From: a virus
Strand: one strand, 5' to 3'
IMG/VR virus record: IMGVR_UViG_3300025308_000073
Coordinates: 1 to 61,468 of that record
Length of the DNA: 61,468 nucleotides
How positions within the stretch are numbered: position 1 is the first letter of the stretch; every line of letters starts with the position of its first letter. Position numbers and translations under genes: made by a program. Positions 40,901 to 51,100 of this stretch are shown piece by piece. The notes below the pieces were generated by a model that was not told the DNA's origin, made no database searches, and worked only from the letters and a program-made list of their open reading frames with translations.

Positions 40901-42218
40901 GGCTGGCTCATGGATTAAGGTGCAAGCGCCTGGCGCATCCTACGGCACGACCATTCACGCGGATGGGTATATTGAAACGGAAGGGGCGCTTGATAAAACA
41001 AGGATGACGGATGGGAACGTCATCACTTATCGCAAGGTTGGCGGCGTCGATTACCAGTACCAATCCCTTTCAAGGGTTGAAACCGGGGTTGCGGTCAACG
41101 ATACGGTTGTCACGATACCCGGATATTTCCCGACTCAACCCAAGGTGCTTGTGAGTCCTGCGGCGTTGACGCTGTATAAAACGAGCTATTCCAATCAGGA
41201 TCAGTTGGTCAGGTGCGAGGTATTGAACCTGCAAGAAACCAGTGCGGGATCTATGCAGTGGCAGTTCACGCCGCGCGCTCAACTGGAGCTGGCGGCCAAT
41301 ACCGGCATGACGGTGCTGAATGCAACGTATGGCCCGATTTCAACCGATGATCCGTATGTATCCGCTGCGCAAACAACGGTGGCAAACTGCATCAGCATAA
41401 TGGTGAACATAAGCTTGCTGTCGGTGCGCGGCAACGGCGCTAGCCAGTATTACCAACGCAAGGTTTCGTGGCGGGTTGGATACCGCACATCAGGAAGCGC
41501 AGAAGCGTACACCTACACCACAGCCCAGGTGAAAGCGATCGGTGAAATCACATCAGGGACGGTGACGGACAACAAGGAGGTAACATTCCCAAGCGCAGGA
41601 ACATGGCAATTCATTGTCGAGTACACAGCATCAGACGTAACCCCTCAGGTGCTGTTCGGTTCAGTAACCTATGACTACACTACCGACACGCGCTCATCCG
41701 CAGGCGAAGTGACAAACCAGATAAGCGCACAGGGATCGAATTCAACCACAATAAATCTTGGTTCTTATACGCCGCCTTCTGGTTACACGGTTTACCAAGT
41801 AGATTACTCGGTTCAATATGCGTACTACGTCTATGCCACAGCTTCGCAGACACTAAGCTCATCCGCGTATGTTCAAAATAGCACTGCGGGGGTTTATAAA
41901 TACGTACAGCCAAGTTGGCCTTTGTACACATCTCTAAGTGATGGGTCATCAACACTTGGCAATTACGCAACCAAGACATTCAGCACGGGATCATATTCGC
42001 CGTCAATTTCATTAACCAATACGGTATACAGCAATGGAGCGGCAGCGATAGCCAAGTCTGGATTGAAAAACGCTACAGCAACGATCTACAGCAGAAGGCC
42101 GACACCAAACACAACAACTCCGTCCAACACCTACAAATTAGATAGCTACAACTTTAACCTTTCTTCTGCTCAAGTGCTGGCATCTGGCACTCTGAACTGG
42201 ATGGCGATCGGCGCGTAA
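37971..42218 (+). CDS. Central tail-fibre / host-specificity protein (gpJ C-terminal, DUF1983-like)
   Basis: A 1,415-residue protein. After an N-terminal anchoring part, a fibronectin-III-like domain (PPAPTNLVAAGALTTIMLQWDDPLYANLAHAEIWR) is followed by many coiled-coil repeats of the DUF1983 type (VRLGTAEATIDAHTASINLKA and variants near 500-620) and beta-rich C-terminal domains (about 980-1415, Ser/Thr/Tyr-rich). ATG 37971 overlaps the upstream stop; a longer in-frame ORF upstream runs inside that gene. A likely fixed adhesin beside the variable one. Confidence 0.82.
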   Translation: MSNWGGLPSIVSALPNDLRNFLQRVKETLDGAMTGNSRFVTVNDLVNGNVATIDQYGNVTNGNLSFDYTQPPAPTNLVAAGALTTIMLQWDDPLYANLAHAEIWRASVDNQGVAVLIGTSSGVLYADSVDAQSSYYYWVRFVSKANITGAFNAINGVLGTTSADPSAMLEILGGQITASQLHAALNSRIDLIDTPATGLIAQVGTINSLTVPTLNEQADKLAFAINELSLQASAAQQKLLFSKAITDATITVDPATGTITLNAVEALKNGSDITLNTVETTLNAHDASIISNASSISSVSGRMTSAESTIAQHSSDIALRATKTELNDAAAAILAGFTPAYTWAFNGTTESWTANSATLTAYSYDIEVAETGAGAYIDSPVISVDGSMYSLVYLKMDKKAGTGWTGKIQYQTAGHGYSDAHHKVFAEPAWDATYKVLALDMSTLTAGGNDWETSTITGIRIFLGAGSGDTTDIDTIEIGKSQIDQILTADINARLGAAEITIDANTAAIALKASETTVAGHTVRLGTAEATIDAHTASINLKANSTTVTAIDARLGVAEVDIDANTASIALKASQTTVTALDTRVSTAEANIDANTGSISLTTSQAQDATSNVNAVGDSLLSALLGLDNTLGRDRASSYGVATAMLEISSAVDALGAEAAARLLLEAAYQSTAAALSNNYYTKAAADAAVASYTASMSAAAFKQRIYRQPAAPTSVTLFTGDVWIDTANNCRISYWDGTAWQLSQDTRIAANAAAIILEQTARADGDSANASSISQVQARLDAGDYAAVKIESSANASAIAGLSVEYSLKLDVNGFVSGYGTVNDGTSSEFLIAANKFGIVAPTLNSDTEPVTKYHGLIWKNISAGTVAGVPPGASRRWVVVSAVGSWQLVGFGALPFAVLTTATTINGTEFQPGVYIDGASIVEATIGNAQIGTEAVDNSKIADVSAAKITFGEMSGDRIAANSLDADRIKAGTLMAGSWIKVQAPGASYGTTIHADGYIETEGALDKTRMTDGNVITYRKVGGVDYQYQSLSRVETGVAVNDTVVTIPGYFPTQPKVLVSPAALTLYKTSYSNQDQLVRCEVLNLQETSAGSMQWQFTPRAQLELAANTGMTVLNATYGPISTDDPYVSAAQTTVANCISIMVNISLLSVRGNGASQYYQRKVSWRVGYRTSGSAEAYTYTTAQVKAIGEITSGTVTDNKEVTFPSAGTWQFIVEYTASDVTPQVLFGSVTYDYTTDTRSSAGEVTNQISAQGSNSTTINLGSYTPPSGYTVYQVDYSVQYAYYVYATASQTLSSSAYVQNSTAGVYKYVQPSWPLYTSLSDGSSTLGNYATKTFSTGSYSPSISLTNTVYSNGAAAIAKSGLKNATATIYSRRPTPNTTTPSNTYKLDSYNFNLSSAQVLASGTLNWMAIGA

Positions 42219-42225
42219 TCAACGC

Positions 42226-42253
42226 TTGATTTTCCCAAAAAATCAGGTAGAAG
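42226..42253 (+). promoter_or_regulatory. Candidate promoter sharing the 20675 motif
   Basis: TTGATT (42226-42231), 16 bases, TAGAAG (42248-42253). The downstream TAGAAGTAA also occurs in the 20675 candidate. Located in the only gap of the tail region, ahead of the ejection/polyvalent block. Confidence 0.35.
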
Positions 42254-42283
42254 TAACAGGCAAGCTCTCCAATTGAGGTTGCC

Positions 42284-42748
42284 ATGTCAGATGACCGCGA
42301 ATACCTGCTGTACGCTTACCAAGGCAACGTCGATGCGGTGTCGCTGGTGCTGGCAATCGCTGAAATATCCCATATCTGGGATGACATGATCGATAAAGAC
42401 AAGCCAGTGACAGATGCGCAGATCAACCGCGCTTTCTCAATCGCGCTGTTGGAACTCCCAAAGAACCCGTTTTATCAGGTGCACTGCCTGGACTTGCTGC
42501 CGGTGATGACGACCGGCACGCTCAATTGGCTCACGGCCAACGAATACGAAAAGACTCAAAACAAAGAAGCACACGCGCTGGCGCATGTGATGCGCTACGG
42601 CATCGCCGATCTGGTGCTGTTCGTCGCCTACCTGATTGGCGGACAGGAGTGGGCGCAGCAGGTCGCGCCTGAGTTACGCCGCATCAGCCAGAAGGACACG
42701 CTGGAAAACTATCTTTCCGAAGTAAGGAGCAAGCACCATGAAACTTAA
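42284..42748 (+). CDS. Conserved phage hypothetical protein
   Basis: A 154-residue helical protein: YAYQGNVDAVSLVLAIAEISHIWDDMIDKDKPVT, then MTTGTLNWLTANEYEKTQ and RYGIADLVLFVAYLIGGQEWAQQVAP with one hydrophobic helix. It resembles proteins often found beside tail-fibre and S74 genes. AGGTT lies before ATG 42284. Function unknown. Confidence 0.65.
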   Translation: MSDDREYLLYAYQGNVDAVSLVLAIAEISHIWDDMIDKDKPVTDAQINRAFSIALLELPKNPFYQVHCLDLLPVMTTGTLNWLTANEYEKTQNKEAHALAHVMRYGIADLVLFVAYLIGGQEWAQQVAPELRRISQKDTLENYLSEVRSKHHET

Positions 42749-43928
42749 ATCATCCCGCAAGTTCGATGCCGCACTGGAAAATCCGTTTACATGCTATCTC
42801 GATCTTGGCGGTGGCGGTTCTGCGCCGGCCCCTGACCCGGCTATCGGTGCAGCTGCGCAGCAAAACGCCGAAGTGGCGAGGGAAGCGCTGACCTTCAACA
42901 AGCAGGTCTATGCCGACAACCAGCCACGCCAGGCAGCCTCTGATGCGCTGGCAACGCGAGTTGTCAACGACCAGCTCGCCATAAGCCAGCAGAACCAGAC
43001 GCAGGCCGCCGATCAGTGGAATCGCTTTCAGACGATATTTGCACCAGTCGAAGAACAAACGGTCGCAGATGCCACCAACATCGATTCTGCAGGTGAGTTG
43101 GCACGCGCATCAGGCGAGGCTGCCACCGGTGTGCAGACGCAGTTCGACAATGCCGCCGGTCAGCGGGCGCGCAGTCAGGCGGCGATGGGGATCAACCCGA
43201 ATTCAGGACGCGCCATGGCGATGGATAGCGAGGCGCAGCTCGGGCTTGCCGCATCCAAGGCTGGCGCATCCAACAACGCCCGGCTGGTAGCGCGGGATCG
43301 TGGGATTGCGCTGCGCGCCGGTGTGGCCAACTTCGGGCGCAACATGCCGAACACTGCCGCTAACGCCTACTCCACGGCGATCACTGGCGGCAACAGCGCG
43401 ATGAATAACCAGAACTCGACGATGGCAACCGCCAACTCCAATGCGGGGCAGATGAATCAAGGTTTCAACACCTCGATCAACGGCACCAATTCTGCGATGC
43501 AGGGGCTGAATCAACAGTACAGCAACCAATTGTCTGCGTTCAACAGCCAAGTTGCACAGGACAACAATAATTTCAATAACTCAATGCGAACGGTAGGGAC
43601 TGTGGCTGCCTTATTCGCATCATCTAAAAAAATCAAGACAAACAAGCAGCCCATCGAGGACGCGAAAATACTCAGTGAGGTCAAGACGCTGCCGGTGGAA
43701 AAGTGGGACTACAAGGGCGGCGAAGGTGATAGCGGCGAGCATGTCGGGCCGTATGCCGAGGATGTGCAGGCCAAGTTCGGCGACAAGGCAGCCCCTGGTG
43801 GTAAGGCTATCGACATTATCTCGATGAACGGTATCACGCTATCGGCAGTGAAGGGCTTATCCAAGCAGGTGGACAAGCTGGAAAAGAAAGTCGCAAACAT
43901 CGCCGCGCGCGGCATCAGGAGGGCGTAA
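42738..43928 (+). CDS. Virion protein with C-terminal S74-type intramolecular chaperone
   Basis: A 396-residue protein. A Gly/Ala/Asn/Gln-rich helical body (residues 25-295, rich in NNQNSTMATANSNAGQMN-like sequence) is followed by an S74 peptidase/chaperone domain beginning at FASSKKIKTNKQPIEDAK (Ser and Lys of the self-cleaving dyad) with VEKWDYKGGEG, HVGPYAEDVQAKFGD and the terminal coiled coil LSKQVDKLEKKV. Such domains trimerise fibres, then cut themselves off. Confidence 0.82.
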   Translation: MKLKSSRKFDAALENPFTCYLDLGGGGSAPAPDPAIGAAAQQNAEVAREALTFNKQVYADNQPRQAASDALATRVVNDQLAISQQNQTQAADQWNRFQTIFAPVEEQTVADATNIDSAGELARASGEAATGVQTQFDNAAGQRARSQAAMGINPNSGRAMAMDSEAQLGLAASKAGASNNARLVARDRGIALRAGVANFGRNMPNTAANAYSTAITGGNSAMNNQNSTMATANSNAGQMNQGFNTSINGTNSAMQGLNQQYSNQLSAFNSQVAQDNNNFNNSMRTVGTVAALFASSKKIKTNKQPIEDAKILSEVKTLPVEKWDYKGGEGDSGEHVGPYAEDVQAKFGDKAAPGGKAIDIISMNGITLSAVKGLSKQVDKLEKKVANIAARGIRRA

Positions 43929-43930
43929 TC

Positions 43931-45148
43931 ATGGAACTTGATTGGGGTGCATTTGGTGCAGCAGCGCGCGGTGAGAATGTTGGCGAATTCAAGCGCGGCC
44001 GGTCTGAGGAAGAGCGCAGGAAGAAGGAAGAGGAACGTCAAGATACAGAGCGCAAGCAGTACGAAGAGATCATTAAGTCTACGCATGGAGAATTTAAGGA
44101 GGGATTGAAAGCCGCCGGCGGCGCGGCTATGCCGATGCAGGATGCGTATGGAGCCGAGCCAGCTACGCCAGCGTCGGCGAACTCCATTGTCGCGCAAGGT
44201 ATTGTGCGCCCCGCTGCCGCGACAAAAGAGCCGACCTACCGCGAGCCGGACATCAATGACAAGTTTAACTACTCGGACAAGCTGTACGGAAGGCTCATAG
44301 AGGCCGGGCTGTTCGACAAGGCAAAGGAGGTCGGTCAATTCCGTTCCGGGCTGCTGGGCGAGAAGTTGCAGGCTGAGACAAAAGCACGGGAAGATGCTGT
44401 CCGTGGCGGCGTGGCCGCAATCAAATCAAGGAACCCTAAAGCAATTCTTGCTGCACTTCAAAGTGTTTCGCAGTTTGTCCCTGACGGCAATGATGTGACT
44501 GATGTGCAGATGTCAGGCGACGGCAAATATCAAATCACTTACGGCGACAACCCGCCGATAGCAATGGACGAGGGGCAGCTTACCTCATCGATTTTGGGTG
44601 CCGGTAAGGTGGAGACTATTCTGGACTACGATCACCGTCTGCAACAAACCGCATTTCAAAAAGCGCAGGAAGAGCGGCAAACGAAAAAGGATGAACGCGA
44701 CGCGACGCATCAAACCGACACGCTTGCCGAAACCAAGCGCAACCACATCGCCACCGAGGGTATCGCGCGAACCAAGGCGGTAGAAGGATCGGAAGCCACG
44801 ACCGCCGAGATTAAGAACGCGCGAGTATTTTTCCCGGAACTGTATGCAAAGAAACCGGCGGATGCTCTTTCTGCATTCAAGGATTTAACGAATGGGGAAA
44901 AGGACGCATCTGCCGTTCGCATGAAGCTGAACGCAATCTACTCTGACAGCATGAAGGGCGGATGGCCGAAAGAGGCTGGTAAATCTCAACAAGAGCGAGA
45001 TGTCTTCCTTGAAAAGCGGGTGAATTATTTTATGGGGAAAGCTGATGCGCAATCCTTTCCGCCACCAGAAAAACGCGAGATCGGCAAAGCATACCAAACC
45101 CCGAAAGGAATGATGATCTGGCGCGGCAATGGATGGAGCGCTAACTAA
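43931..45148 (+). CDS. Putative internal virion (ejection) protein
   Basis: A 405-residue charged helical protein (EEERRKKEEERQDTERKQYEE coiled coil near the start, QERDVFLEKRVNYFMGKA near the end, terminating in PKGMMIWRGNGWSAN). It directly precedes and abuts the giant polyvalent gene by one base, a pairing typical of proteins ejected with DNA in podovirus-like phages. Assignment is positional. Confidence 0.65.
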   Translation: MELDWGAFGAAARGENVGEFKRGRSEEERRKKEEERQDTERKQYEEIIKSTHGEFKEGLKAAGGAAMPMQDAYGAEPATPASANSIVAQGIVRPAAATKEPTYREPDINDKFNYSDKLYGRLIEAGLFDKAKEVGQFRSGLLGEKLQAETKAREDAVRGGVAAIKSRNPKAILAALQSVSQFVPDGNDVTDVQMSGDGKYQITYGDNPPIAMDEGQLTSSILGAGKVETILDYDHRLQQTAFQKAQEERQTKKDERDATHQTDTLAETKRNHIATEGIARTKAVEGSEATTAEIKNARVFFPELYAKKPADALSAFKDLTNGEKDASAVRMKLNAIYSDSMKGGWPKEAGKSQQERDVFLEKRVNYFMGKADAQSFPPPEKREIGKAYQTPKGMMIWRGNGWSAN

Positions 45149-48100
45149 TGGGTAAGCTGCTATCAGATGATGAGGTGTTTGGCACAGGCGCCGCACCGGC
45201 GCTAATGTCGGATGAGGAGGTGTTTGGCGGTGCTGTTGCAAACGAATCCGAACCACCCAAGCGCGGCTTCATAGGCAGCATGGCATCGCTTGCCAAAGAT
45301 GGCATTGATTCAGCAATCACTTCTGCGCGGCTTTCCGGCGATGTCGCAACCGGCAACTTTGATGAGAACGCGCCAAAGCTGATAGCTGGCTCATTGAACG
45401 TCGATCAATCTGGCAAGCCGCAAGAATTCAAGGAAGTTGCCGAATCATTCGCCCCGGCGCAGCAAGCCAAGGTGGCCGCAGGCGATTGGAGTGAACCGCT
45501 GGATAACGTGGGCGCTGTCGGGCAGATGTTATGGAACGTCGGCAAGCAGGCCGTCACCAACCCGAAAGGCTTGGCATACCTCACCGCTTCGCAGATCGCC
45601 AATATGGCTCCGTCCATTGCCGGAATGATGGCTGGCGCAAAGGGTGGTGCTGCCCTAGGCGCTGTTGCCGCACCGGTTACTGGGGGAGCCTCTATTCCGG
45701 TTGGCGCTCTGGTCGGCGGGTTGGCGGGTGGGTTTTCTGGTGAATGGCCGATGGAAGCCGGATCGGAATTTATCGGGATAATCGGCAAGGAATTGTCCAC
45801 GCGCAACCTTGCGCCAAACGAGCAGAATGTGGCGGCATTGCTGGCCGACAAGGGCTTCATGGAGACTGCGGTATCGCAGGCTAGAACCAAGGCGACCGTC
45901 ACATCTGGCATTGATTCTGCCATGACGTTGGGCGCTGGCCGTTTGGTTGGTGCGCCAGGGCGTGCCGCAGAGAGGGCTGCGCGCGTAGAGTTGGGCGCCG
46001 CCGCTACCGGCGCAGAGATAGCCAAGCGGGCTGGCGAGATCGTAGCGTCTCGCTCCATGCTGCAAAAGACCGGGAACGTCTCAAGGGCTGTTGGTCTTGA
46101 TGTCGCTGGCGGCGGACTATCGGAAGCTGGTGGGCAAGTGGCCGCTTATGGCGAGGCCGATTATGCCGACGTTGGCATGGAAATGCTGGGTGAGCTTGGT
46201 GGCGCAGGAATAGAATTGCCGAGTGCGGCATGGGCGGCTGGCAAGGGTATTGTCAGGCCAGCACCCACTCCTGACGCCAAGCAACCACCACCGCCAGCCC
46301 GACCCGGCTCGCTCACCAGCGCTGCGAACATCGCCGCACAGCAAGGCATCACGCCCACGCCCGTTCCCACGGAAGCAATCGACGCAGCCGAACTACTCGG
46401 AACACCAGACGATACCGCACCGCCACTAGCCGAGGCCGCTCAAGCTCCATTGGCGGAACCCGCTTCAATGAGCATTCTCGATGAAGTAACGAATGGCGCA
46501 ACTTCTCGACCTATCTCCACCACGCTGGATACTGGAAGCGCGACAGGCGCAAGCGATAACACCGCAGGAAGCGATACAAATGGCGTTCTTCAACATGATG
46601 CTGCAACGGGAGCCGGAAGGCTTGGAATGCCCGGAACCGCTGTGGAGGATAATGGAGCGGGTGGAGTTCAGTCGAATGGAAGTAACCAGCCGCGTCATGT
46701 AGGGCATCCGTCCGAAGTTGTGCTGCCGGACAACAGCGCATTGCCTGCGCAGTGGGAGGTGGTTGACGCAGATCAAGTCACGGCCACGCTCAAGGAAGGC
46801 AAGAACCAGCCGCGCGATCGGAGCCGTGCCGCAGCGAATGCCCAGGTGCAGGGTATCGCCAATATGCCGGACTATCGCCGCCTGGCCGATTCTCCCGTCA
46901 TGGACGTTGGCGCCCCGACACTTTCGCAAGATGGCGCAATCGTCGGCGGAAATGGCCGCTTTGAGGGCGTGAGCCGGGCATACGACCAAGGCACTGCCGC
47001 CGAGTACCGCGCGCACCTGGAGGCCGATGCAGCCGCAAAGGGGATCGACCCTGCGACATTCTCCGGCATGAACAAGCCGGTGCTGGTGCGCCGCATCACC
47101 CAGCCGTTTGACACCCGCGCGCTGGCCGTAGCATCCAATTCCGGCGGCAGCTTGCAGTATTCGGCGCTGGAACAAGCTAAGATCGACGGCGAGCGCATGA
47201 ATAGCCTGGGCGACATCGAGGTGAACGACACCGGCGACGTGGTGATGAGCGGCGGCAACATGGCGAACGTGCGCCGCGCGCTGACCGGCTACAACGCCGC
47301 CGAGATGGGCTCGATGACCGATAAGGACGGCTTGCTGTCGCAAGAGGGCATCCGGCGCATCAAGAACGCGCTGCTCTATAAAGCCTACGGCAACAGCTCC
47401 GTGCTGTCGCGCCTGGTGGAGTCTGCCGATCCAGACCTTAAATCAGTGATGGGCGCATTGGTGCGCTCCGCCGGATCGGTGGCCAGCGTGCGCGCCGACA
47501 TGAAGGATGGCAACAAGCCGGCAGATGCCGACATCGCCGAAGACCTGCTTTCAGGCGTCGAGCTTCTTAGCAAGATCAAGGCGCAAGGCTCGTCTGTCGA
47601 GCAGTACATGGCGCAAGATGCGATGTTCGGCAAGGAATACACCAAAGAAGCCGCGGCGATTACACGCTACCTGAGCGATAATATCCGCTCGCAGAAACGC
47701 ATGGCGGAATACATCAAGTCGTACTATGATGGTATCGCCAATGAGGATCATTTAACCGGCAGCATGTTCGAGACTGCGCCGGCATCGAAGAAAGAGAGGC
47801 TTGACCATGCCGCACGACAAGCAGCCGCCGGATCAGCAACAGAGCAAAGACCCACTGAGCGAGGAAGAGAAACAACAACTCCTGTCGTTCATGCACAAGA
47901 TCAACACCAATCCGAAAATGCGCAACGCGCTACTGTACGCGATGGAGCAGTCCAGCAAGATACCGGAGTAACCGGAGACGGCACCAAGGCCGCGCCCATC
48001 AAGGTCGAGCATCACGACCATATCAAGCAGGCCGAACAGCGCGTCAACACCAACCCGACAGACGCACAAAAGAAAAATGGCAATTACGCCATGGGGCATG

Positions 48101-51100
48101 TTGTCTGGAACGGCCTAGACATCACCATCGAGAACCCGCAGGGCAGCGAACGCTCCGGCACCGACGCGAACGGCAAGGCGTGGAGCGTCACCATGCCAGC
48201 TTCGTATGGATATTTGAAGCGTACCGAGGGAGCCGACGGCGATCACATCGACGTTTACTTGGGTAAACACCTGCAAAGCGACAAGGTATTCATCATCGAC
48301 CAGAAACACCTTGGAGGTGGCGAATTCGACGAGCATAAGGTCATGCTGGGCTTCCCGACATTGCGCGAGGCTGAGCGCATCTACAAGCGCGGATTCTCTG
48401 ATGGCAAGGGAGTGGAGAGGCTTGGCGCAATTACGCCAATATCTATTGGAGAGTTCAAGGAGTGGATCAAGACCGAAGATACAACCAAGCCGGTCGCTGA
48501 ATCGCTGCTGACCAGCTACACCCAAGCGGACATCGCAAAGCGCGAGCAGCAAGACACCACCGCCGAAGATCAAGCCGCCGTAGATCGCGCGGTCGAGCAT
48601 TCGCGCAACCAGCCGCTTTCGCTGTCCGCGCAAACCCAAGAGCGCTCCGAGGGCAAAACAGCGCAAGCTGGCATGTTCACGCCCGACGGGCGGGCGACGG
48701 TTGCAGCGGAACAATCTGCCAAAGCCAAGGCAGACGCCGACATTCAGGACGCGCTCAACGACTTGGGCGCAATCATGCGCGACCTGGTTGGCGTGCAGCG
48801 CATCATGCCGGAGGATCAACAAAAGCTATTGCCGGTGCTGGTGCGCCTGTTCGATGCCGCCTTCCGCAAGGGGTATTACGACATCCGCGAAGCCACCCGC
48901 TTTGTGCGCAACTTGCTGGCGGAAAGCGACGCAACTAAGGCTGCCGCCAAATTCCTGCCGGTATCACTGATGGATCAAGCGGCCAAGGAAGCGGCGGCCA
49001 AGATGCCGGAAGGGTTCTTCGAGAACCAGGGCTTGTTCAATCAGGCTGCGCCAAAGCAGGAAGCCGAGCATGTGCAGGATCGCATGACGAACGCGGACAA
49101 GAAGTCGGATAGCCGCAACTTCAAGCTGCCCGCGCTGCATGAGTTCGTGCCTGCCGATGTGCTGCAGCGCGCGCACTACCTGATTGTCAAGACTCCGAAG
49201 GCCAAAGAGCCCACCATCAGCGCCGAGGATCGTGCGGCGGCAGAAGTTGCGCTCAAGCCGCTGATCAAGAAGGCTGAGAAAGCCAAGCCGGAGTTCGACC
49301 GGATTGTGGTCGAGATCGCCAAGGATGTTGGCATCGGTCAGATGCTTGCGGATGTTAAGGGGGTAGGGCGAGCGGCGGAGAAGATGGTATTGGAAAAAGG
49401 TTACTCATACCGCGATTTGATTGGAGCGAGGCAATTTGATGCAAGTAAAATGCGCGACCTGCTGCGCGCTACAGTCGTGGTTGAATCCTATAGTGATGTT
49501 GATGTGGTTGTCGCCGCGATCAAGGCGCGCTTCGCAATCGAGATTGATAAAAAGAACGGCGAGGAACGCTACAAAGATAGGGTTGCCAACCCCACATCAG
49601 AAGGCTACCGCGATGTCATGCTGAATGTGGTATTGAAGGATGGAACGATTGCCGAGATTCAAATAAACATCCCCGCCATGTTGGCCGCGAAGGACTTAGG
49701 GCATGATCTTCATGAGCGCGCTAGGGTGCTTCGTAATGACGATCCGCTCAAGGCTGAATTGGATGATGCTCAGAAGGCGCTTTACGCCCCCGCCTATCAA
49801 GCCTCAACCAGGTCAACCCCGCACTCTTTGGAGAATTCGGCCTCGGTTTTGGGAAACAAGTATCCGCGTGTTCCAATCTCAGAGCCTTCAGAAACAAAGT
49901 CATCCTTGAATGGCGCAAACACCCTGCCATCTGGAACAACACAAAGCGGATCACCGCTTTCTGTCTCCCAAAACTTTGTTCCTTCTGGAAACTTGGCTCC
50001 TGCAATCGGGAATCTATCTGGTAATTTCATTTCTGGTTCCTCCAAGCACACTATAGCAAAAAACGCAAGCGAAGTCCATAATGCCGATACAGGCAGTGGC
50101 GAAAATACAACACAAGGAGCGCAACATGAGAACCGATCAGCTGGTGCTGGCAGCAATGAAGGAAAAAGCGCCACAACTGCTGGCGCAGCTCAAGGAAAGC
50201 CAAAGTCTGGATCAGTACATCCAGACTTTAGCGGAAGACATATCGTCCGAAATAACCACCCTGTCATTGCAGATAGCGATCAAGCACGGGTACAACGACC
50301 CGGACAAGACGCTGCCGGAGCGGGTGGCGATACACAACGGGGCGATACCGCTGGCGCGGGAGATCGTGCTGGCGGAGCTGCTGGACTTCCCGCGGGACAG
50401 CCCGGAACAGGAGCCGTCGGAGTCGTGGACGGGCGTGCCGGACGAGCTGTTCCCGCAGGACGGGACATCCCCGCCAAGACGGGTGGCAATTACCACTTCA
50501 CGGAAGCCGACCTAGACTACAAAGGCAGTTGGTTCACCAAGGCCAAACAGAACGTCGAGGCCGTCGAGCTAGTCAAGAAGCTGGACAAGGAAGGCCGCAA
50601 GGCTACCCGCGCAGAACAAGCCATTCTCGCCAAGTTCATCGGCTGGGGTGCATCTGAAATCCGCAACAACATCTTTGATACCAAGCTGGATGCGCAACTC
50701 GAAACGCTGGCCAAGTACGACGAGGCTATTGCCAGCCTGGGCAACAAGCCCTATCTGACCAACTCCAACTACCGGGAATATCATCCCGCCTTCCTGGTAT
50801 TGCAGGCCAAGAACCCCGCGCTGAGCTGGTACACGGCTGGCAACATCACCAAGGCGATGCTGGATGCGGCCAAGCCTGACAAGTCGGTGAGCGACTGGGG
50901 CAAGCTGCGCGACCGCCTCCAAGCTGTCATGTCGGATGAGGACTGGAAAACCGCCGAGCGCTCTACCCAGTACGCGCACTACACCGGCAAAGAGGTCGTC
51001 ACCGAGATATTGCGCGCCGCCGATCTACTTGGGTTCAAGGGTGGCTCTATGCTTGAACCTGGCGCCGGTATCGGGGTGTTCCCCGGCCTGATGAATTCTG

